Source of the DNA: Trileptium ribeirensis
Lineage: Eukaryota; Nematoda; Enoplea; Enoplida; Thoracostomopsidae
Direction of reading: 5' to 3'
Assembly: GCA_030248225.1 (NCBI GenBank)
Contig: JASANE010009882.1
Coordinates: 1-64,000, forward strand
Length of the DNA: 64,000 bases
Both the position numbers and the translations under genes were made by a program. The notes below the pieces were generated by a model. It did not search any database. It saw only the letters and a program-made list of their open reading frames with translations, and had not been told where the DNA came from. The first letter of the stretch is position 1, and every line of letters begins with the position of its first letter. This document shows, one piece after another, positions 58,003 through 64,000 of the stretch.

Positions 58003-58056
58003 CTCGATATACAAGGACCCTGAGCTACGCCTCAGGCTTATTAGGTCTATATCGAG
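58003..58056. other. Nested stem-loop, possible structured RNA
   Basis: Outer arms CTCGATATA (58003-58011) and TATATCGAG (58048-58056) are exact inverses. Inside, CCTGAG (58019-58024) and CTCAGG (58031-58036) form a second exact stem with a six-base loop. No known RNA family is recognised. Confidence 0.4.
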
Positions 58057-60031
58057 GAAGGCACAACAAGCTTCATTTGTTTAACTTACTCGTCTCAGAT
58101 GGAATGTGGCCATAACTATTATTGGCTTAGATAGCTTTTGTGGTGCCTTTACTGTTGGGTTTTATTCACAGTGATAGTGAGTGCTATACTTGCTGGCAGT
58201 TGTTTCTAGAAGAACGTTGGGTGTGGATTCCTTGTGTAATTAATCTTCTTAGCACAGTTAGGCCCAATTTGTGCGACTGTAACTCGTCGTTGGTTCGTCT
58301 GATAATGATTTTCAGTCTGGTAGTTCTGAATCAAGTCCAATTTCTTTGGCCGTTATGAACGGTGTATTGCTAATTATAAACGCAGATAGTTTTTATTGGA
58401 GGCATGGGGTATATGACAATTATACACTAGCAATTTTTCGTTTGTATTAGCTTGACTTTATCAAGTTGTTGTTGTGGTTTGTATTGCTACAAACTCGGAT
58501 TGGCAACAGAATTAAAATTTTGGAAAACAGAGAACCATTTTGTTGGTATCTTATTTTTTCACTAATTGTAGAGCTATTTTTCGCTGGATCCAGCGTTTGT
58601 TTCAAAAAATAGCTGGGTTGTTAGTGTGCTTTGAAAATTTTGTCGGTTCAACGGCGCTGTCCGGGGTGATTGTGTAAACGATTTGCGTCGTTGTTTAAAA
58701 TTTGACGCGATTCTTCTTAAAAACAATCAAGCTTCTCTCTGTGTCTCTTTCTATCTCTAAATGTTTGCATTATATTGTGTATCGTATCTCGTCCACTGAA
58801 TTGAACGACACTGGCGAATTATTATTATTAATCTTATAGTAACGCGATTAATTGCATATTTATGCCAAAGTGCTCATAACGCATGCTATTTCGTACATTG
58901 TTTGTGCGGCTTTTCAGGTCCACTGGGTCTGTCAGCCATTTATAATAGCTAAATAATATATAGTTGCTTTGATATTTTGATAAATTCTTGCAGTAAATCC
59001 AGTTATAATTCATCGGTGTTAAATAACAAAAAATACAGGATTTTAATATCTACTAACTCGTCGTTGAAGTAATTTGAATTTTCATTGGGAGTAGGCCAAG
59101 GCATGTTCTGGTCTTACTACTGTTTAGTAGTAGTGTAAAATTATGTTGTAGCCTAAGCTGATTGACGCTGAAAAGATTTTCTTCAAACTTATTTTGAGTT
59201 GAATAACTAGCGGCCCGCATAATAGGTATGACTTCAATGTGTAATTCACCGATGTTGAAAAAATAAGTCAGGGTATTCTGGGAGTTCGAAAACTATTTTG
59301 AGGGAACACATGGCCCAATAGCCTAACCTTAAAATACGCCATTATACTAGCTATATAATTTGTTGACTTCTCTCCGTTGTTCTACTAAACATGTTATTCA
59401 TACGATTTGATAATAAAATAGATCATTTGCATTGGAATTATTGTAAATTTTCGGGAGTAATAGCTTAGTGGAACTCGTTTAATGAGGCGCACTAACTCCT
59501 ACGGTTTTGTAGCTTTGTTTTCGGTAGTTTTTTCTCAAAATAATTAATTGGTCTTAGTCGTTATTTCTCTGTCGGGAAAAATATTTGTGTCAAGGTGCTG
59601 CTGCTTTGTGGTTATTTGAACCAAATCGTTTTAATCGCTCCCGAATTAACCATTAAAACTTGCTCGATGTGGCGCATTCCCGTAGATTCCATTAGGAAGT
59701 TGCCCCTTAAATATAGGGCCCCTCTCCCCACACGAAAAACTCTAGCATTTATAATCAAAATTACGAAAGTTTTAAGGGAAATCCGGGAAAATTATGATGA
59801 ACAATTGCCGGAAATTTTTGGTAACATCGCTGGTTCCATCTAGCCACCAGGCCGACAAACATTGGAAACCTATGCCCTATCCTGTCGTGAAACTATTGTT
59901 GTGGTCACTTACTGTTCATAGCCATTTGTACTGTGGAAGTTTGAGAGAGATCTGTTTGCTTGTGAGAAGGTATTGGCATTATAGATTATTGCTGATTTTG
60001 GTACGAAAGAGTTGTTCAACCGCTGTTTACA

Positions 60032-60721
60032 CAGAGCTGTGCGCGGGTACCCTCGGGCCGGGTACAGGCTCAAATATTAAGCCCACGGGTAGCGGGTTCC
60101 CGGTAACGTTCACAATCCTGCATGTTTAGCAGTAAGCTCTGTTGTTGGAATGACAATCTGGCTTCGTATAGTTAACGCCAGCTGATTTTGTTTACAGGCT
60201 TCGTGGGTGCCATTATTGAGCAGTGGGCTCTGTCAGTGAAATGATTACGTCTTTCTTTTCTCAGCGCTCTTTAAAAGAGTCGACGGTCCGTTTCTTTATC
60301 GGACGCTATCGGCTGTATTAATAAACTATCCACCCAAAATCTTTATGGAATTGGTGCTATGACAAAGAGCATGGGACGGAAATCTGACCAATTTCACTAT
60401 ATCCCTAAGCGTGAAATCTTTCGTCCAAAGTAGCTGGTTGAGTGGTAGAAGAATAGGGTACGAAAGTATTAGGTTAATTTCTATGCGGTGTAGCCTGGGC
60501 GGCGAATGCAGTGGCGAAGAATTAACTATTGCGAAGCAAAATGCTGGAGAATAGTTTGACGTCAATAAAAAATGATGTTCCAGAGCATTCATATAAGTCT
60601 ACAAGTGGCGGGCTTGTAAAAATTCTCCTAGCCTACAAGCACGGGCCTAGTGGCGGATGACAAGCCTCCAATTTTCGCATATACCCGTGGGTTCAAAAAT
60701 TTTTACATGCGCACACCTCTG
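60032..60721. mobile_element. Complete non-autonomous hAT element (690 bp)
   Basis: Ends are CAGAGCTGTGCGC (60032) and, on the right, GCGCACACCTCTG (60709-60721), inverted repeats with one mismatch. A perfect 8-bp target duplication, TGTTTACA, lies at 60024-60031 and 60722-60729. The 8-bp duplication and CAGAG-type end define hAT elements. Subterminal sequences carry GGGTACCC-type words (60046) and CCCGTGGG (60684). No transposase is encoded. A related solo end lies at 26100-26230. Confidence 0.93.
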
Positions 60722-60739
60722 TGTTTACACGAAACTCTA

Positions 60740-61530
60740 ATCGCACACCGTTGTAAAAATTGGCCGCATTCTGTGTTATAGATGTTTCAGCTGCAACTAG
60801 GATTTCCTAACCCGGTAGCAATGTGATTTTGGGGTTTTGACAATGGGGTGCTCTTGGAGTCTCGTATAACCCCGCCTTCGAGGAGGGGCGGCAAATATAT
60901 TATACATGTATGCATACATATATTATATATATTTGTTTGCACGTATACTTTTATATAAGTTAAGTACTTGTGTCAATATTCCTGCATTTTGTCACTTGTG
61001 TGAACAACGAATGCCAAAATTTGCTACAATTGTAGCTACGTTTGATGGAGATGAAATTTACCAGGGTCTAAATAAAAAATTTGTGGGTTCAAATTCTCGG
61101 AGAGGTGTGCGTGGCCAAAAAGGTATAGCGGGCAGACGAGAGCGGTCAAACGTTCCTACTCACCCGTATAGCGAAACCATGGCTGGTTTTCTGTAGGGTG
61201 CGCATGGAGATGAAGTTGTGATCGCCACTCCATCTCCTTGAAATGTTCAGACATCCATGGAGATCTCCGCGGGCACCTCAATTCGAACTTTTTGCGTTTT
61301 ACACACAATCCAACCCTGGAATAATATAAATAATTTTTAATTGATTTATTAGACGACGTCGCTATCGTGCTTTTGTCTTTGCTATGCTCTATCGGTGGCA
61401 TTTCGACTGTACACCTCATCGCCATAATGGTCTCGCCTATAGCTGAGCAGAAGGCCACGGGCTGTGACCTCAGGCTTCCTGTTTAATACAACAGCTCTTT
61501 TGCGCTTGAAAAGGCTATGGGGCTAAATAC
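60740..61530. other. Unassigned DNA
   Basis: Contains an open frame at 60906-61196 without recognisable domain and a CCATGGAGAT duplication (about 61205 and 61254). Nothing else seen. Confidence 0.3.
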
Positions 61531-61536
61531 AAGACC

Positions 61537-61843
61537 TTTCTAGCTTTTATGCATCATACAACCGTCTCGTGCAAATGATCTCACCAGATACATAATCTCT
61601 CTTGATCATGCAATTCTGGAATGCTACTTTCAAAGCTTCGAAAGTCAACTAGACCAAGGGTTGTTAAATCGCTCATGTACTTACAATACGTTAGAAAATC
61701 TGATTTGCAATATCGACGTAAGTGAAGAACAAGCGAAAGTACATATTACCGCAAACTCGCCTCCGGGTGGCGATGAATCTGGTGATGATCCGGATGAACC
61801 TTCATCGTCAACTCAACTCACTGCTAATTCTGCCTTAAAATAG
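61537..61843 (+). CDS. Possible coding exon or small gene, unrecognised
   Basis: A frame open from just after TAG at 61537-61539 reads CIIQPSRANDLTRYIISLDH, continues through AILECYFQSFESQLDQGLLN and SCTYNTLENLICNIDVSEEQ, and ends in an acidic/serine tail, GGDESGDDPDEPSSSTQ, before TAG at 61841-61843. The balanced composition and acidic end look more protein-like than other frames nearby. There is no in-frame ATG near its beginning, so it would have to be a terminal exon. No homolog recognised; low confidence. Confidence 0.2.
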
Positions 61844-64000
61844 TCGGGGAGACGTATTGTGTCTGGCTCAAATATAGTGAATTATTTGCCAGAGAGTTCT
61901 ATATGTCTTTAGAAGAACTGTATGACTCAGTGTGGTTGTGTATCTGGTGAAATACTTGGCATGATAGTGTGGTATCATGTATAAAAACTAGAGATATCTT
62001 CTATCTACCACCACTGCATTTCCAAGAGCTAAATAGATTATGTATTAAGCAGAAAGGCCTGTGTCCGTTTCTGCCTTGTGCTTAGCTATCGAGCGCGGGC
62101 CCTGCGATGGGATAAAGCGGGCATAACACTACCTGGGCTCATAGTGGAGAAGGGATTGATCAACAGATCAACAGCGCACAAATAGGTTTTTGCCATTAGC
62201 CTTTGTCAATGTCAACTGTGTAACTAAACGTCAAAACATCTGGGAGGTTGTGCTTGCGCCTTCTGTTGGTGTTACATTATCTCCACGGCGGAATGGTGAT
62301 CTCTGCTAATACGAAATAATCTCCATTCCACGCCATCTCCATGAGCACCGTGTCTGTCGGTTATTTGTAGCATTTACACAATAACAGTAAAGATTAGTAT
62401 CTACCGTACTGATTTTCGCTTCTTGTTCCTCGTATATTGGCACATACAGTACAGCTAGGAACAAGGTATTTGCTGCTGAAGTAGTTACTGTTAGGGCCTA
62501 GCGTAAAACTCAACAATATTTAACTTGTACTTATTATATGGCGAATCTGCGTAATGTTTTATGTTGTCCGGTTATGCTCTGATATCGCTGTTTATAACAT
62601 AGTTTTTTTGTGGATAAAATCTCTTTTCATATATATGATATGTTTTTTGTGTTTCAGTTTCCAACTAAAATGTTTCGAGTCTACCTACTGCCGGGCCTGT
62701 TCTGTAATTCAGTAACAAATTTTGTATAATATGGATTTAAAATTTATGAATGATAGATACAAGTTCAGTGATGTTCGGGAACCAAGTGTCTACCGCTGGA
62801 CGTAAACGGACAGAAGTGGATGGGCATAGTCGTTTTTATCGATCATGCTATATGGTTCTGAGGCCTAACTCATTACAGTACATTCCGCATCCGGTGTGTA
62901 TATTTGTACTTATATATTTATTGGACGCTTAGGTTACGTATATATCTAGTCCAGTCGGCTAATTTGACGTACCTTACTATACAATACACTGCATTAAAAA
63001 GGACCGAATAGCTGGCCCGCGGTTAGTGTTAGGTCAACGGTGTCAGTTATTCCCCCAAACCATGCCAGCTCAGTACTGCAAATTTTTGGTATTGTTACAA
63101 TTGCAACCTTCGCACCTTAACCAGTCATTCATCGCTAATAATTTGAACCACACCGACGCCCTGTATAATACAATTGAGTTTCATTGCTGGGTAGAGTGAG
63201 GCCCCATCGTGTCGGAGGCTCCACCCCCAAGCCGCGGCACTGCCGAAAACTCGCTGGTGGTCGCACTGCAAAGTTTCAACTGAGACGCATTGATTTTACT
63301 TTTGTAAATACGTTTAGCTTTGATTAAATCATGGTCAGTTTTTTATGTGAAAATTAGTAAAGGAACTGAATTCTTGACCGAAATAGAACAATTACCCTAT
63401 GCTAGCTCTATTTTTGGTACATTTATTAATTTGTCACGAAACTGTAGAGGTTATATTGCAAGGGTATTCATACATCAATGTGGCGTGTTTTGTCGCAAGA
63501 CTAGAATATATCATAAAGTTTTGTTGTTATTTTTATTCCTACAGTGTAAGTTATATCCTATAGTAATAAAATTTGTCCGAAGTTTCTGCCACCATATCCC
63601 TGTCTTGAATGAAATTTTTACCCTACGATAATTAATACATACATAAAGCAGATATTTCAAATACTTGAGCATATATATTGAGTACATATTGTAAATTCTT
63701 GACTACGCTTTAGTATATTCAAGCAGAATTTGACAATCCATGCTCCAGTTCATACACCAATTACGTGGTTATAAATGTTTTTAAACTATTAACGCCAGAA
63801 ACTTAAAAATTGTTTTGTGTTATCTTTGTATTCGTCTTTATTGCGCCGCAAAATGGATATGTATTTTATTATGTCTAATAATTTGCATAGTTTTGTCGCG
63901 TTACGGTTTAATAAGAAGAAACTTTTGTGGAAAAAAATTTGATTCGAAGCATAAATATACTGTCAAATCAGGTTTTCATTTCAGCTTTCTTTTTTCTTTA
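61844..64000. other. Unassigned DNA at the right edge
   Basis: No gene, RNA or repeat partner recognised. The open frames at 62750-62932 and 63320-63631 show nothing diagnostic. Confidence 0.3.

Larger units (their letters stand above)
54640..60023. other. Long unassigned stretch downstream
   Basis: No gene is recognised across 5.4 kb apart from the two short features listed inside it. TATATA runs occur at 57580 and 57750. The open frames at 58140-58358 and 59595-59843 lack recognisable motifs or splice partners. Confidence 0.3.

Overview
The window is animal nuclear DNA. It is AT-rich, its long introns have GT/AG borders, and it carries several families of short non-autonomous DNA transposons. 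No bacterial gene, operon, rRNA, tRNA or CRISPR array is visible. The only gene I can identify with confidence is a complete heterotrimeric G-protein beta subunit of the Gbeta1 type (GNB1 / nematode gpb-1 type), on the + strand in eight coding exons from 28532 to 48099. Its 342-residue product looks closest, from memory, to protostome sequences and especially nematode GPB-1. That points to an invertebrate ecdysozoan or other protostome, but the species cannot be fixed from this window.

Layout. 1-28 kb: intergenic or unassigned DNA. It holds inverted copies of a Helitron-like family at the left edge (121-888), a terminal-inverted-repeat (TIR) MITE (2.6-3.0 kb), a 1.3-kb TIR element with a frameshifted gene remnant (5.1-6.4 kb), two copies of a composite repeat (13.1-14.1 and 18.7-19.7 kb), a perfect 22-bp-stem hairpin (18.29 kb), a TA/CAG-rich block (15.5-18.2 kb) and a ~360-bp repeat array (22.3-23.2 kb). 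28.2-48.35 kb: the Gbeta gene. Its seven coding introns (1.1-4.8 kb) hold TA-flanked Tc1-like MITEs, TTAA-flanked piggyBac-like MITEs, tandem arrays and one 889-bp Helitron-like element. 48.35-64 kb: downstream DNA with another Tc1-like MITE, a head-to-tail cluster of the 450-bp Helitron-like family, a 31-bp minisatellite with higher-order structure, an inverted second copy of the 889-bp element, and a complete 690-bp non-autonomous hAT element with a perfect 8-bp target duplication.

The most interesting observation is that two unrelated repeat families (about 450 bp and about 890 bp) share one end architecture. The 5' end starts at a 10-12-nt motif. The inverted partner of that motif lies 25-30 nt inside the 3' end and is followed by a small hairpin and CTAG, with a T on both flanks. 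This is the layout described for Helentron/Helitron2-type rolling-circle transposons (asymmetric terminal inverted repeats, T-T insertion). No transposase, helicase or reverse transcriptase open frame is present; all the elements look non-autonomous. I do not see a multi-gene system that I could call new.
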